DNA of 64,000 nt from CAVQHY01 sp963712465 (GCA_963712465.1 CAVQHY010000004.1:310001-374000); one strand, 5' to 3'. Positions 1 to 9,128 are shown, counted from the first letter of the stretch. Numbers and translations: made by a program. The notes: generated by a model from the sequence alone, not told the origin.

Positions 1-910
1 GCTGCCCCGGCCCGTCGGGCTCGTCCGGCGAAGGGGACGTGCGGTCGCGATGCCACGCGTAGGCGAACTCCCCGCCGTAGAGAAAGACGATCGCCGCAAG
101 GTAGACGAAGAAGAGAAAGGCGATCACTGCTGCGAGCGAGCCGTATACCTCGCTGTAGTCGGCGAACAGGCGGAGGTAGGCGGCGAACCCGAACTTCAGG
201 AGCTCGAAGCCGGCTGCAGCGAGGACAGCTCCGGTCAGCACGTCCCGCAGCGGCGGCTTGCGAATCGGGATGCGATGGTAGAAGAGCGCGAAAATGATCA
301 GCGAAAGCAGAAACGTGATCGCATACACGGCGGCGGACGCAACCGCAGGCAGGTTGACGCCGAAGAGCCCGCCTCGTTGCTGCACGACCTGGACGAACGT
401 CGTGAGCCCGATCGCGACGAGAGCCAGCGCGCCGACGACGAGCACGAACGCGAGGTCGAGGAGCTTCGCCCGGCCGTAGGGTCGCGTGTGCGGGTCGCCC
501 CACGCCGCCTGCAGCGAGACCCTGATCGTCGACATCATCCCACTCGCCGCCCACAGCAGGAGGACCATGCTCACGATCCCGGCGACACTCGCGGGCGTCG
601 GGAGGTTCCTGATCAGCTGGTCGATGTCGACGCCTGCATCCTCGGTCAGCGGGAAGCGGTCCAGCAGCTTGTTGATCAGCTCCTCCCTGCGGGCGTCGTC
701 CTGTAACACCAGGCCGAGGATCGAGACGCCGAGCAACAGCGCCGGAAAGATCGAAAGGAGCGTCCGGTAGGAGAGCGCGGCGGCCATCTGCGTCTGGCGG
801 TTGGCCGACAGCCTTCGTCCGGCCTCGACGGTCACACGCAGGATCCGCTGGATGACAGATCGTCCCTTCGCCGGGACGCTCTCCTCCTCAGCCGGGCCCG
901 GTTTTGTCAA
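1..910 (-). CDS. YihY/BrkB family membrane protein, 3' end cut by window
   Basis: The frame runs off the left edge, so the C-terminus is missing. The translation has several hydrophobic segments and the stretch LFFVYLAAIVFLYGGEFAYA, typical of the last membrane segment of the YihY/virulence factor BrkB family, followed by a polar Pro/Ser-rich tail. The family is an integral membrane protein of unsettled transport function. The start is uncertain. A TTG at 910 overlaps the end of the upstream gene, and a GTG at 835 also fits. AGGAGG lies at about 884-889 with no start codon at normal spacing. Confidence 0.8.
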   Translation of the reverse strand, partial: MTKPGPAEEESVPAKGRSVIQRILRVTVEAGRRLSANRQTQMAAALSYRTLLSIFPALLLGVSILGLVLQDDARREELINKLLDRFPLTEDAGVDIDQLIRNLPTPASVAGIVSMVLLLWAASGMMSTIRVSLQAAWGDPHTRPYGRAKLLDLAFVLVVGALALVAIGLTTFVQVVQQRGGLFGVNLPAVASAAVYAITFLLSLIIFALFYHRIPIRKPPLRDVLTGAVLAAAGFELLKFGFAAYLRLFADYSEVYGSLAAVIAFLFFVYLAAIVFLYGGEFAYAWHRDRTSPSPDEPDGPGQ

Positions 911-2507
911 CGAGCCTGAGTCGGCCACGACCTCGAAGGCTAGATGCTCGATCGGGGGGCGACTCGCCCTCCGCGGCGAAGCGAAGGAGGGCGCCGAGAC
1001 CGACCGCCCCGGCGAGCGTCACCTCGAGCGGCGAGTCGTTGACCACGAGCGACGTGACGATCGCGGCCGCGTACGCCAGCGGAAGCGCCCGCTCGGACCT
1101 TGCGAGGCCCGCTCTGAAGGTCAGCCAGACGAGGCTCGCGAACGCGAGGAGCCCCGCGACGACCCCTGCCGCCGTCGCCGGGTCGTCCGTCGTGCGCCGA
1201 AAGCTCAGCTCGATCCGGTCGGCGAGATCGGCGAGCCATTCGGCCGGGCCGTCCTCGAGTGCCCGCGTCACGTGGCTCGAGACGCCCGCGGCCGCCTCGA
1301 CGGCGATCGCTACCCCGACCGCCGCGAGCATCCCCGCCGCGAGCAGCGCGAGCACCCACCCGGAGAGCTCCCAGAGGCCTGCTGCGAGGACGACTAGGCC
1401 GACCGCGAGGACGAGGGCGCCGCCACCATCCGCGCCCAGGCTCGACAGCGCGACGGTGGCGAAGCCGAGTACGCCGACCGAGGCGAACGCGAGCGCCCCG
1501 TAGCGGCGGCCGAGCAGCGCGGCGCCCGCGAGCGTCGGGACGAGCAGCATCGTCGAGAGCAGGTTCGAGAGCCCGTAGAAGCGCGCGTTCTGGGTGGGCC
1601 CGAGCGGCGAGAGCGCCACGGCCGTCCCGTCGAGGGCGAGCGCGATGAGGTAGGCGGCCACGACTGCCGTGAAAGCGATCCCCAGCGACGGGTCGCTCCG
1701 AAGGGCCGCGGCCAGGAGCGGGCCGCCGGCCGCCACGGTCGCTCCGAGCACGACCAGGACGACCCACGTCGTCGAAGCTCCGGCGAGGCCGAGCGCGAGG
1801 TTTGCGGCAAGCGCGGCCGCGAAGCCGGCCACCGCGGCGCGTCCCGAGACGGCGATCGCGAGGACGGCGAGGAGACCCGCGACGAGGAGCGACGCCCAGC
1901 CGCGTGAGTGCCCATTGGCTCGGATCCTTCGATCGAGTGCCGTGAGTGCTCCGACTGCGTCGGTCGACGGCTCCGAGCGAAGGCCGCCCTCGCGGCCGAG
2001 CGCCGTCGGCGCCACGTCGGCGATCGAGACGAGTCCGGGAATTCGCGTCGAGTCGGAAACGAGCAGTCCCTCGTAGCCGGCGCCGATCACCGCGATCGGG
2101 TAGCGGCGGTCGTTCGCCTGGTCGCCGCCCTTCGGTAGGCCGACGAGGATCAGCCTCTCGCCGGGGTTCACGGTCGGGGTTGTCGCGTGTTCGATGTCGA
2201 TCAGCCGTTCTCCGGAGGGGATTCCGCCGCGAAGCGAGTTCACGACCTCGCCGGTCTCGAGCGCGGCGAGCGCCTGCTGCTCGCTCGTTCGTGGACCGGC
2301 GGCGGGCACGACCAGCCCGATCGCGGCCTTCGGCGCGAGCCGCTCGAGCAGGTCGAGCTCGAGCCCGGGTACCGCGAAGACCCGGAAGTCCTGCGCTGCG
2401 GCGGGGGCGGCGAGGAGTCCGAGTGCAAGCGCGATCAGGGCAAGGGCGCGAATCGCGAGAACGCTACCGGTCGAGCAACCAACGTCAGTACGCTTCCGCC
2501 GGGGCAT
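888..2507 (-). CDS. Multi-pass membrane protein with degenerate alkaline-phosphatase-like N-terminal domain
   Basis: About 540 residues. A signal peptide (hydrophobic core then APAAAQ) is followed by an extracytoplasmic part of about 170 residues and then roughly ten hydrophobic segments. The stretch PGLVSIADVAPTAL resembles the conserved segment of alkaline-phosphatase/phosphodiesterase-superfamily membrane proteins of actinobacteria, but no metal-binding site is obvious. Conserved-looking GLSNLLSTMLL and VNDSPLEV occur in the membrane part. The function is not known. The ATG at 2507 shares the palindrome CATG with the divergent gene's start; a GTG at 2519 is the alternative. Confidence 0.7.
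   Translation of the reverse strand: MPRRKRTDVGCSTGSVLAIRALALIALALGLLAAPAAAQDFRVFAVPGLELDLLERLAPKAAIGLVVPAAGPRTSEQQALAALETGEVVNSLRGGIPSGERLIDIEHATTPTVNPGERLILVGLPKGGDQANDRRYPIAVIGAGYEGLLVSDSTRIPGLVSIADVAPTALGREGGLRSEPSTDAVGALTALDRRIRANGHSRGWASLLVAGLLAVLAIAVSGRAAVAGFAAALAANLALGLAGASTTWVVLVVLGATVAAGGPLLAAALRSDPSLGIAFTAVVAAYLIALALDGTAVALSPLGPTQNARFYGLSNLLSTMLLVPTLAGAALLGRRYGALAFASVGVLGFATVALSSLGADGGGALVLAVGLVVLAAGLWELSGWVLALLAAGMLAAVGVAIAVEAAAGVSSHVTRALEDGPAEWLADLADRIELSFRRTTDDPATAAGVVAGLLAFASLVWLTFRAGLARSERALPLAYAAAIVTSLVVNDSPLEVTLAGAVGLGALLRFAAEGESPPDRASSLRGRGRLRLVDKTGPG
2489..2494 (+). promoter_or_regulatory. Putative leaderless -10 hexamer TACGCT
   Basis: TACGCT ends 11 nt before the ATG at 2506. 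No Shine-Dalgarno site precedes that ATG. The hexamer lies inside the divergent gene's 5' coding sequence. Confidence 0.35.
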
Positions 2508-4137
2508 GGAGACGGTCACGGCACGGGCGGGAGCGCTCCGCCGCAGTGAGGTTGCGCTCGCGGCGCTGCTCGCTGCGGCTGCGGGTGCCTTCCTCGTCGG
2601 CTTCGGGCCGCCGGCTGGAGATGCGGCGGCGCACCTCTACCGCACGCTGCTGGCCGAACGCGGCGTGGGGGTGTGGGACAACCTCTGGTACGGCGGCCAG
2701 TACCCGTTCGCCTCCTACAGCCTCCTGTACTACGTACCCGCCGCCCTCGTCGGCAACGTCCCCCTCGTCTTCGGCGCTGTCGTCGTCTCGGCCGCGCTGT
2801 TCGCCGCGATCGTTGCCGAGGAATGGGGCCCCGCGGCGGCGCGCTGGCCGGCCCGGGCCTTCGCCGTGCTTGCGATCGGCCCACTGTTTTCCGGCACCTA
2901 CGCGTATGCGCTCGGCATCGCGGCGCTGCTCGGCTGCCTGCGGGCGCTCCAGAAGGATCGGATGTGGCTCGCCGCCGCGACTGCGGCGCTGACTCTCGGC
3001 TTCAGCCCGCTCGCGTTCGTCTTCCTCTGCGTCGTGCTGATCGCGGTCGCGATCGCGCGGCGCCGGCTCGGCCCGCGCACGATCGCCATCGGCGCCGGGC
3101 TCGCCGTGCTCGCCTGCTTCCAGGTCGGCCTCGGAGTTCTCTTCCCAGTCGGTGGAAGCTACCCGTTTCGCTTGCTCGGGCTGGCGGCCGTGCTCGGGGT
3201 CGCAGGTCTGGGCGCGGCGCTCGCGCTGCGCTCGCCGCGGGGAGGCGCGCTGGCGTCGCTCTTCGTCGTCTGGGCCTCGGCAAGCGTCGTCGCGTACCTG
3301 ATTCCCTCACCGCTCGGCGAGAACCTCGCGCGCTTACGCTCGGTCGCGTTTCCCCTCGTCCTCCTGGCTGCCCTACTCGCCGGCTTCCGGCCGCGCTGGC
3401 TCGCGACGCTCGCCGTCGCGTGCGCGCTGGCCTACAACGTCTACCCCTACCTGGAAGCGGCTCCGCAGCTCACGGACACCCGGGCGGCCCAGGCGTCGTT
3501 CTGGCAGCCGGCGATCGCGTTCCTGCGCGGGCACTCGAGCCCCGCGTATCGCGTCGACGTCGTGCCGACCTACGACAACTGGGAGGCGTACTACCTTCCG
3601 CGCGCCGGGATCCCGTTGACACGCGGCTGGTACCGGCAGATCGACATCGGCGAGAACGCCGTGCTCTACGGGGAGGCGATGGACGCCGCGCAGTACCGAG
3701 CCTGGTTGAGAAGCATGGGCGTGCGCTACGTGCTGTTGCCGAGCACGAAGCTCGACCAGGAAGGTGCCCACCGTCAGGCCGAGCTGCTCGAGTCGGGCCG
3801 GTCGGGCCTGGTTCCCGTGCTGGTGCACCCCGACGGAGTCATCTACGAGCTCCCCCGGGCGACGCCCATACTCACCGGGCCCGGGTCGGCCAGGGTGACC
3901 AGGCTGACCCACGACCGCATCCTCGGCGAGCTCGGCGCTGCGGGAACCTACCGGCTCCGCGTCCATTACACGCCCTACATGGAGGTGGCGGCCGGAGGCG
4001 TGTGCCTCGCGCCTGCCACCGACGGGATGACCCTGATCGAGGCGCGCCGTCCCGATTCGTTCGCGCTCGTGGCTCCCGAGGGGCCGGGGTCGCTCGTTCG
4101 CTCGCTGTTTCGTGCCGGGCGGCCGGCCTGCGGCTGA
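2506..4137 (+). CDS. Large multi-pass membrane protein, PTPS-related/YfhO-like
   Basis: About 543 residues. The N-terminal segment has DAAAHLYRTLLAERGVGVWD followed by a YGGQYPFASYSLLYY stretch, which resembles the 6-pyruvoyl-tetrahydropterin-synthase-related and YfhO-like polytopic membrane proteins (GT-C-like fold). About ten hydrophobic helices follow. The C-terminal third is soluble and contains YVLLPSTKLD, like the domain outside the membrane in those proteins. A role in cell-envelope glycan or lipid handling is inference. The frame is open much further upstream, but the ATG at 2506 is chosen because earlier codons overlap the divergent gene deeply. Confidence 0.65.
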   Translation: METVTARAGALRRSEVALAALLAAAAGAFLVGFGPPAGDAAAHLYRTLLAERGVGVWDNLWYGGQYPFASYSLLYYVPAALVGNVPLVFGAVVVSAALFAAIVAEEWGPAAARWPARAFAVLAIGPLFSGTYAYALGIAALLGCLRALQKDRMWLAAATAALTLGFSPLAFVFLCVVLIAVAIARRRLGPRTIAIGAGLAVLACFQVGLGVLFPVGGSYPFRLLGLAAVLGVAGLGAALALRSPRGGALASLFVVWASASVVAYLIPSPLGENLARLRSVAFPLVLLAALLAGFRPRWLATLAVACALAYNVYPYLEAAPQLTDTRAAQASFWQPAIAFLRGHSSPAYRVDVVPTYDNWEAYYLPRAGIPLTRGWYRQIDIGENAVLYGEAMDAAQYRAWLRSMGVRYVLLPSTKLDQEGAHRQAELLESGRSGLVPVLVHPDGVIYELPRATPILTGPGSARVTRLTHDRILGELGAAGTYRLRVHYTPYMEVAAGGVCLAPATDGMTLIEARRPDSFALVAPEGPGSLVRSLFRAGRPACG

Positions 4138-4159
4138 CGTCACCTCGCTGGTCTCGAGC

Positions 4160-4429
4160 TCAGCCGACGACCGAGAAGCCCCTGATGCCCTCGGCGGCCT
4201 CTTCGAGCACCTCGACATGATCGACTCTCGCTTCGCGGGGCCCGACACGGCACAGGTCGACCAGGCGCTCGACCGCGTCCAGCGGACCCTCGAACACTCC
4301 CTCGACCGCGCCGTCGCAGCGGTTGCGCACCCAGCCGGCCACGCCGTTTCTGACGGCCGCCTGCTGGATCGTGTCTCGAAAGTAGACGCCCTGAACGAGC
4401 CCTTGGACGACAACTCGACGCCGCTGCAC
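4160..4429 (-). CDS. acyP: Acylphosphatase
   Basis: 89 residues, the usual length. The N-terminal signature GLVQGVYFRDTIQQAA carries the catalytic Arg of the phosphate cradle, and GVAGWVRNRCDGAVEGVFEG carries the catalytic Asn. The enzyme hydrolyses carboxyl-phosphate bonds of acylphosphates in the cytoplasm. The start is GTG at 4429, 20 nt downstream of the preceding lipoprotein gene, so the two may be co-transcribed. Confidence 0.9.
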   Translation of the reverse strand: MQRRRVVVQGLVQGVYFRDTIQQAAVRNGVAGWVRNRCDGAVEGVFEGPLDAVERLVDLCRVGPREARVDHVEVLEEAAEGIRGFSVVG

Positions 4430-4449
4430 GACGGCATTGTGTCGGGGGT

Positions 4450-5376
4450 CTACTGACCGCGGAAGACGTAACCGAGCTCTTCGAGCTCGTCGAGCACGCG
4501 TTCGGCCCGCTCGGTCGACGGCAGGCCGTAGATTCGCCTGTTCATCGGCATCCCACAGCCGAGCTCGGTTCGTTCGGCAGCCGTGGCCGCCTCGCCGATT
4601 GCGGCAACGGACTCGCGCGAGCGGGCGAGGAACTCCGCCACGAGTGCTTCGATCTCCGCGGGCGGGTGGAGCTGCTCGAGCTCGCCAAGGACGAGCCGCA
4701 GCTGCTCGTGGAACTCGCGCGCCTTCCCGCCGCATTCGTCCGTGGTTAGGCCGTCGCCGGCGACGAGCTCGGAGAAGAGCTGGGACGCGCGAGGATAGTA
4801 CGTCTCGACGATGCGCAACACGCTCAGGCTGTAGCCGAGCTTCGATGCGCGACCTTTCGCGGGGGCCTGTTCGAGCGTGCCGCCGATGGAGACGCTTGCC
4901 TCGACCAGGTGGATTGCGGCGAGCTCGGGCTCGACGGTCTCGATGTCGCGCCACGTGCCGCCGACGAAGGCGAGGTACTCACCTTCGGCGGGCCAGCCGT
5001 CCGCTCCCGACCGATAGACGATGAACAGGCATCCGTTGGCCTTGCTTCGAGGCGCATCGAGCGAGTCAGGCGGATCATCGGACGAGGTGCTCCAGATCGC
5101 GAATCCACCGGCGACGACGACGGCGAGTGCCCTCGCCCCGAGCTGGTCTGCGCGTCGCTGATTGGCCACGTTCCCTGGGCGATTCCAGATCTCGATGCAT
5201 CGGGCCACGTTCGGTGTCTCGTCGCTCGACTCCTGGACGATGTCCGTCGGCTTCGCGCCCGTCCCCGTGCGTGCGGTCTCCTCGTCGGGCTGCCTCTCGG
5301 ACGCCCCACACGCGGTGAGCGATGCCGACAACAGGGCGAGCGCGCTCAGTGCGACGAGCCGGCGTGCCAGCGGCAT
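4450..5376 (-). CDS. Putative lipoprotein of unknown function
   Basis: 308 residues. The N-terminus is a lipoprotein signal with lipobox LTAC (Cys23), so the protein is probably anchored outside the membrane. The rest is soluble and partly helical (for example the charged stretch around LRLVLGELEQLHPPAEIEAL), with three or four further Cys. No family was recognised. The ATG at 5376 gives a canonical signal peptide; the longer frame upstream is a shadow of the MFS gene. Confidence 0.65.
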   Translation of the reverse strand: MPLARRLVALSALALLSASLTACGASERQPDEETARTGTGAKPTDIVQESSDETPNVARCIEIWNRPGNVANQRRADQLGARALAVVVAGGFAIWSTSSDDPPDSLDAPRSKANGCLFIVYRSGADGWPAEGEYLAFVGGTWRDIETVEPELAAIHLVEASVSIGGTLEQAPAKGRASKLGYSLSVLRIVETYYPRASQLFSELVAGDGLTTDECGGKAREFHEQLRLVLGELEQLHPPAEIEALVAEFLARSRESVAAIGEAATAAERTELGCGMPMNRRIYGLPSTERAERVLDELEELGYVFRGQ

Positions 5377-5417
5377 CTCCCCGATGTCGGCATTGCCTCG
5401 GCTCGACCTGAGGGTCT

Positions 5418-6548
5418 TCAGGCGGCGCAGCCCTGCGAGTACCTCCGAAACCAGGGCGCGATCAGCACGCAAAGGAGTGCCGAGAAGCCTGCCGCGAGCC
5501 AGAAAGGCGCGCGAACCGATTCGTCGAAGAGCGGGACGTAGATCAGCGGCGCGATCGCCACGCCTGCGAACTTGAACGCGCTGTAGGCCGAGGTCGCGCC
5601 CGCCCGGTTGTCCTCGAACGACTCGACCGCGATCGTGTTCAGACCGGCCCAGACGAACGCCGAGGCACAGCCGATTCCGAAGAAGACGAGCCCCAGCGAC
5701 CACACGCTCGGCGCGTAGACCAGCGCGACGACTCCTGCGGTACACGCGAGCGCTCCGCCGAGCGCTGTCCGCGGGCGGCCGGCGCGATCCACCACCGTGC
5801 CCGCGAAGCGACCGAAAGCGATCCCGCCGATGCCGTAGCCAGCGACCACGAGCCCGGACCCGGCGGGCCCGAGCCCGAACTCGTCGGCGGCGACGAGCGC
5901 CACGACGAAGCCGATGGCCGTGAAGCCGAGGTAGCCGAGCAGCGCCGACGCGCTGAGCAGTCCGATCCAGCGGCTCAGCAGCGCGCGCAGGCCGCCCGTT
6001 CCCCGGCTTGCCTCGACGGACGACAGCACCGTTCCGTTCCAGGCGAGGACGAGCCCGACCACGGCGACGAGCAGAAACGAGAGCCGCCACGACACCTCGC
6101 CGATCGCCCCGCCGACGAGCGGCGCCATCGTGATGCCGGCTGCCTGCCAGGCGGCAAATGTCCCCACGGTTCGTCCGAGAACCGCCGGCGCGGCGACCTC
6201 GGAGAGGGCGGCGAGCAGGATCGGCGACAGGAACGCGTTCGCGGAGCCCATCAGCACGCGAGCCGCGATGAACGTCCAGATCTCGGGTGCGGCGGCGGCG
6301 AGGATCGCTGCGGCGGCGAAGCCGACGTAAGCGATCCGCACCACTCGGCCCGGGCCGACGCGGTTGGCGATCGTCCCCGAGAAGAGCTGAAGAACGGCGA
6401 ACGGCACCATGTAGGCCGTGATCGCGACGGATACGCGGGCGATCGACGTGTCGAGCCCGCTGGCAACCTCCGGAATCAGCGCGACGATCATCGCGCCGCC
6501 GAACGGCCCGAGGAAGCCGCCCGCATAGAGAGGGAGCGTCCGCGTCAC
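5418..6548 (-). CDS. MFS transporter
   Basis: 376 residues with about twelve hydrophobic segments. The cytoplasmic-loop motif after helix 2 (ANRVGPGRVVRI) and a second one in the C-terminal half (GTVVDRAGRPRTALGG) are major facilitator superfamily signatures. The substrate is not predictable, though the fold suggests a drug or metabolite exporter. The GTG start at 6548 lies 18 nt from the divergent glycosylase start and is preceded by TAGCGT 7 nt upstream, consistent with a leaderless message. Confidence 0.85.
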   Translation of the reverse strand: MTRTLPLYAGGFLGPFGGAMIVALIPEVASGLDTSIARVSVAITAYMVPFAVLQLFSGTIANRVGPGRVVRIAYVGFAAAAILAAAAPEIWTFIAARVLMGSANAFLSPILLAALSEVAAPAVLGRTVGTFAAWQAAGITMAPLVGGAIGEVSWRLSFLLVAVVGLVLAWNGTVLSSVEASRGTGGLRALLSRWIGLLSASALLGYLGFTAIGFVVALVAADEFGLGPAGSGLVVAGYGIGGIAFGRFAGTVVDRAGRPRTALGGALACTAGVVALVYAPSVWSLGLVFFGIGCASAFVWAGLNTIAVESFEDNRAGATSAYSAFKFAGVAIAPLIYVPLFDESVRAPFWLAAGFSALLCVLIAPWFRRYSQGCAA

Positions 6549-6566
6549 CGGGCGTACGCTACGACC
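6549..6566. promoter_or_regulatory. Bidirectional leaderless promoter with overlapping -10 hexamers
   Basis: The 18-nt gap between divergent GTG starts contains TACGCT on the plus strand (6555-6560, 6 nt before GTG 6567) and TAGCGT on the minus strand (6561-6556, 7 nt before GTG 6548). The two hexamers overlap by five bases. Confidence 0.45.
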
Positions 6567-7097
6567 GTGCTCGTGGATGCGCTCGCCGAGACGACGATCG
6601 GCCGGACGTTCAACTTCTACAGGCACGGTGCGGGGGCCTCGGTCCGACGGGAGCGGCTGCGCGCGTACCTGGCCTCGAGAGCGTCCGCGCCGATCCTGCT
6701 CGTGGGGGAGGCGGCCGGCTACCGCGGCGCGCGGGTGAGCGGGCTGCCGTTCACCTCCGAGCGTCAGCTCTCGGGCAGGGGGCCGTCGGAGGCGTCCGCG
6801 ACGATCGTGCACCGCGTTCTCGACGGGCTAGGGATCCGGGACGCGGTGCTGCTCTGGAACCTCGTTCCGACACACCCACACCTTCCGGGCCGCCCTGACA
6901 CGAACCGCAGGCCGGCGTCCGACGAGATTCGCGCCGCCCGGCCGTTCCTGGCCGAGCTCGGGCGCGGCCGACAGGTCATCGCTGTCGGGCGGCTGGCCCA
7001 GAAGGAGCTCGGAGGCTCGTACGTCCGCCATCCCTCGCACGGAGGAGCAGCCGAGTTCGAGGCCGGCCTCGTCGCTTGGTTGCGTCAGAATGGCTGA
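6567..7097 (+). CDS. Uracil-DNA glycosylase family protein
   Basis: 176 residues. LLVGEAAGYRGARVSGLPFT matches motif 1 of the uracil-DNA glycosylase superfamily (GEAPG-like). LWNLVPTHPH is the second conserved block, and HPSHGG near the C-terminus is the DNA-intercalation/His motif. It should excise uracil or related lesions from DNA. The subfamily is uncertain and no Fe-S cysteine cluster is evident. The gene overlaps the next one by 8 nt. Confidence 0.8.
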   Translation: MLVDALAETTIGRTFNFYRHGAGASVRRERLRAYLASRASAPILLVGEAAGYRGARVSGLPFTSERQLSGRGPSEASATIVHRVLDGLGIRDAVLLWNLVPTHPHLPGRPDTNRRPASDEIRAARPFLAELGRGRQVIAVGRLAQKELGGSYVRHPSHGGAAEFEAGLVAWLRQNG

Positions 7098-7335
7098 CGT
7101 GACGACCTTTCTCTGGATTCTCGCCGCGATCGGAGCCGTCATCCTGGCCGTCACGCTGGCGACGGTGCTCTCGCGGCTGTCGGGCTCCGCGGAGCCGGAA
7201 GCGCTGATGCCCGAGGAGACCGGCTCGCGCTTCGCGCGCGACAACGTGCGCGCGATCAACCCGGCCGCCGTCTTCGTGTTCCTCCTCGTCGTCGGCGGCC
7301 TGACCGCGCTCGTGCTCGTGCTCTCGCTCGACTGA
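7090..7335 (+). CDS. Small two-helix membrane protein
   Basis: 81 residues with hydrophobic segments at about 7-28 and 58-80 and a polar linker between them. No family was recognised. The ATG overlaps the stop region of the glycosylase gene (8 nt), which argues that it is translated in the same operon. Confidence 0.6.
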   Translation: MADVTTFLWILAAIGAVILAVTLATVLSRLSGSAEPEALMPEETGSRFARDNVRAINPAAVFVFLLVVGGLTALVLVLSLD

Positions 7336-7379
7336 TGGCAGCCGCTTCGCCAGGCGAGCGCTAGGACGGGGAACAGCGC

Positions 7380-8630
7380 TTGAGCGCGATCGCACACGAT
7401 CCGGTAGCCGGGCTCCCGATCCGCCGCAACACGATCCTGCTCGCGCTGTCGATGGCTGCGCTGACCGGCATGTTCCAGCTCGTGGCGGCGATCTCGTCGC
7501 TCACGTTCGTCGCGGTAACCGGGATCGAGGGTCTGCTCGGTCTCGGCCCCGCGATCTTCCTCACCGCCGCCGCGATCACCTCGTTTCAGGCGGGACGAGC
7601 GATGGATCGTTACGGGCGCGTGCCCGTGATCGCCACCGGGTTCGCCCTGGGCGCGACCGGAACGCTGGTAACCGGTCTCGGAGCGCGCCTGGCCTCGACT
7701 CCGCTCGTGATCGTCGGCTTCGTCCTGATGGGCTCGGCGCTCGGCGCCGTCAGTCTGATCCGCGCTGCGGGCGGCGACATGGTGCCCCCCGAGCGGCGTG
7801 CCCAGGGCATCTCACGGGTTCTGTTCGGCGCCGTGTTCGGGGCGTTTCTCGGCCCGGCGGTCTTCAGCCCGCTCTTCGCGGGCAAGGATCTGGAGGCGCA
7901 GGACCTCGCCGTGCCGTGGTACGCGGGCGCCGGCTTCATGCTGGCCGGTCTGGCGATCGTGCTCTTCGTTCGTCCCGACCCGAAGCGGATCGCGGAGCTG
8001 ATCGCACCCAGCGCCGTCGGCGAGACGACGAGCGAACGGGCACCGCTCGGCCACGTCCTGCGGCGACCCGGGGTGTTTCCGTCGCTCGTCGCGGCGCTCG
8101 CGAGCTTCGTCGCGATGGTCACCGTCATGAATCTGTCCGGATACGTCGTCGTGCATGAGCACGGACACGGCCAGCAGGCGATCTTCCCGATCATCGGCGC
8201 ACACGTCCTCGGCATGTACGCGTTCGTGCTGATCGTCGGAGCGCTGATCGACCGGATCGGCCGTGAGCCCTCGGTCGTCGGCGGGCTTCTCGTCATGAGC
8301 GTGTCGTGTCTCGGTCTGCTCGCCGCCGAAAGCGTATGGGCGACGGCGCTCCTTCTCTTCGGCATCGGCCTCGGCTGGAACTTCTCCTTCGTCGCCGCCA
8401 GTGCCGAGCTCGTCGACCGCACCGCTCCGAGCGAACGGGGCAAGCTCCTCGGCTTTTCCGACCAGCTGAACGGCCTCGTGGCCGCGGCGCTCGTGCTTCT
8501 CGGCGGCTTTGCGCTGAGCGAGCTCGGGGTGGCCGCGCTGGCGACGGGAGCGACCGCCCTCGTCATCCTGCCCGCCCTCTGGATCGCCCAACGGAGCGTC
8601 TTCGGACGGCCGGAGGTGGCCGCGAAGTGA
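7380..8630 (+). CDS. MFS transporter
   Basis: 416 residues, about twelve transmembrane segments. The motif after helix 2 (AGRAMDRYGRVPVIATGFA) is the MFS signature Gx3DRxGR, repeated in weaker form in the second half (GALIDRIGREPSVVGGLLV). The start is TTG at 7380 with a GGACGGGG purine stretch upstream; no ATG gives the full first helix. Substrate unknown. Confidence 0.85.
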   Translation: MSAIAHDPVAGLPIRRNTILLALSMAALTGMFQLVAAISSLTFVAVTGIEGLLGLGPAIFLTAAAITSFQAGRAMDRYGRVPVIATGFALGATGTLVTGLGARLASTPLVIVGFVLMGSALGAVSLIRAAGGDMVPPERRAQGISRVLFGAVFGAFLGPAVFSPLFAGKDLEAQDLAVPWYAGAGFMLAGLAIVLFVRPDPKRIAELIAPSAVGETTSERAPLGHVLRRPGVFPSLVAALASFVAMVTVMNLSGYVVVHEHGHGQQAIFPIIGAHVLGMYAFVLIVGALIDRIGREPSVVGGLLVMSVSCLGLLAAESVWATALLLFGIGLGWNFSFVAASAELVDRTAPSERGKLLGFSDQLNGLVAAALVLLGGFALSELGVAALATGATALVILPALWIAQRSVFGRPEVAAK

Positions 8631-8642
8631 GGCTGCTGCTGG

Positions 8643-8684
8643 TAGACTGCGCGCCCGAGGCGGACGTCGTCCGCCCTCTTTTTG
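8643..8684 (+). promoter_or_regulatory. rplM leader: -10-like TAGACT followed by hairpin and U run
   Basis: TAGACT lies at 8643-8648. It is followed by a 7-bp perfect inverted repeat (GGCGGAC at 8659-8665 and GTCCGCC at 8669-8675, loop GTC) and then CTCTTTTT. This has the form of an intrinsic terminator. It may end transcription of the MFS gene or act as an attenuator in the rplM leader. No Shine-Dalgarno site precedes the rplM ATG at 8689. Confidence 0.5.
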
Positions 8685-8688
8685 TGTC

Positions 8689-9120
8689 ATGAGAACCTGG
8701 AACGCGAAAACGGGCGAGGTCGAACGACGCTGGTACGTCGTGGACGCCGAGGGCCAGAACCTCGGCCGTCTGGCTACGCGCATCGCCGACACGCTGCGCG
8801 GCAAGCGCAAGCCTCAGTACACGCCGCATGTCGACACCGGCGACTTCGTCGTCGTCGTGAACGCCGAGAAGGTCGTCGTCACCGGCAAGAAGCTCGAGCA
8901 GAAGCTCTACTACCGCCATTCCGGCTACCCCGGCGGGCTCCGCGTGCGGACCCTCGCCGAGCAGCTCGACCGCCGCCCGACCGAGGTGATGCGCAAGGCC
9001 GTGAAGGGAATGCTGCCCCGCAACCGGCTCGCCCGGCAGCAGCTGCTCAAGCTCAAGGTCTACGCCGGCCCCGAGCATCCGCACACGGCGCAGAGCCCCG
9101 AGCCGCTTCCGCTCGACTAG
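8689..9120 (+). CDS. rplM: 50S ribosomal protein L13
   Basis: 143 residues, full length. Begins MRTWNAK, as L13 typically does, and contains the conserved RLATRIADTLRGKRKPQYTP, YYRHSGYPGG and AVKGMLPRNRLARQQLLKLK blocks. It is an early 23S rRNA-binding assembly protein. It is followed directly by rpsI, the usual bacterial pairing. The stop codon is followed by GGAGA, which serves as the rpsI ribosome-binding site. Confidence 0.98.
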   Translation: MRTWNAKTGEVERRWYVVDAEGQNLGRLATRIADTLRGKRKPQYTPHVDTGDFVVVVNAEKVVVTGKKLEQKLYYRHSGYPGGLRVRTLAEQLDRRPTEVMRKAVKGMLPRNRLARQQLLKLKVYAGPEHPHTAQSPEPLPLD

Positions 9121-9128
9121 GAGACGCT

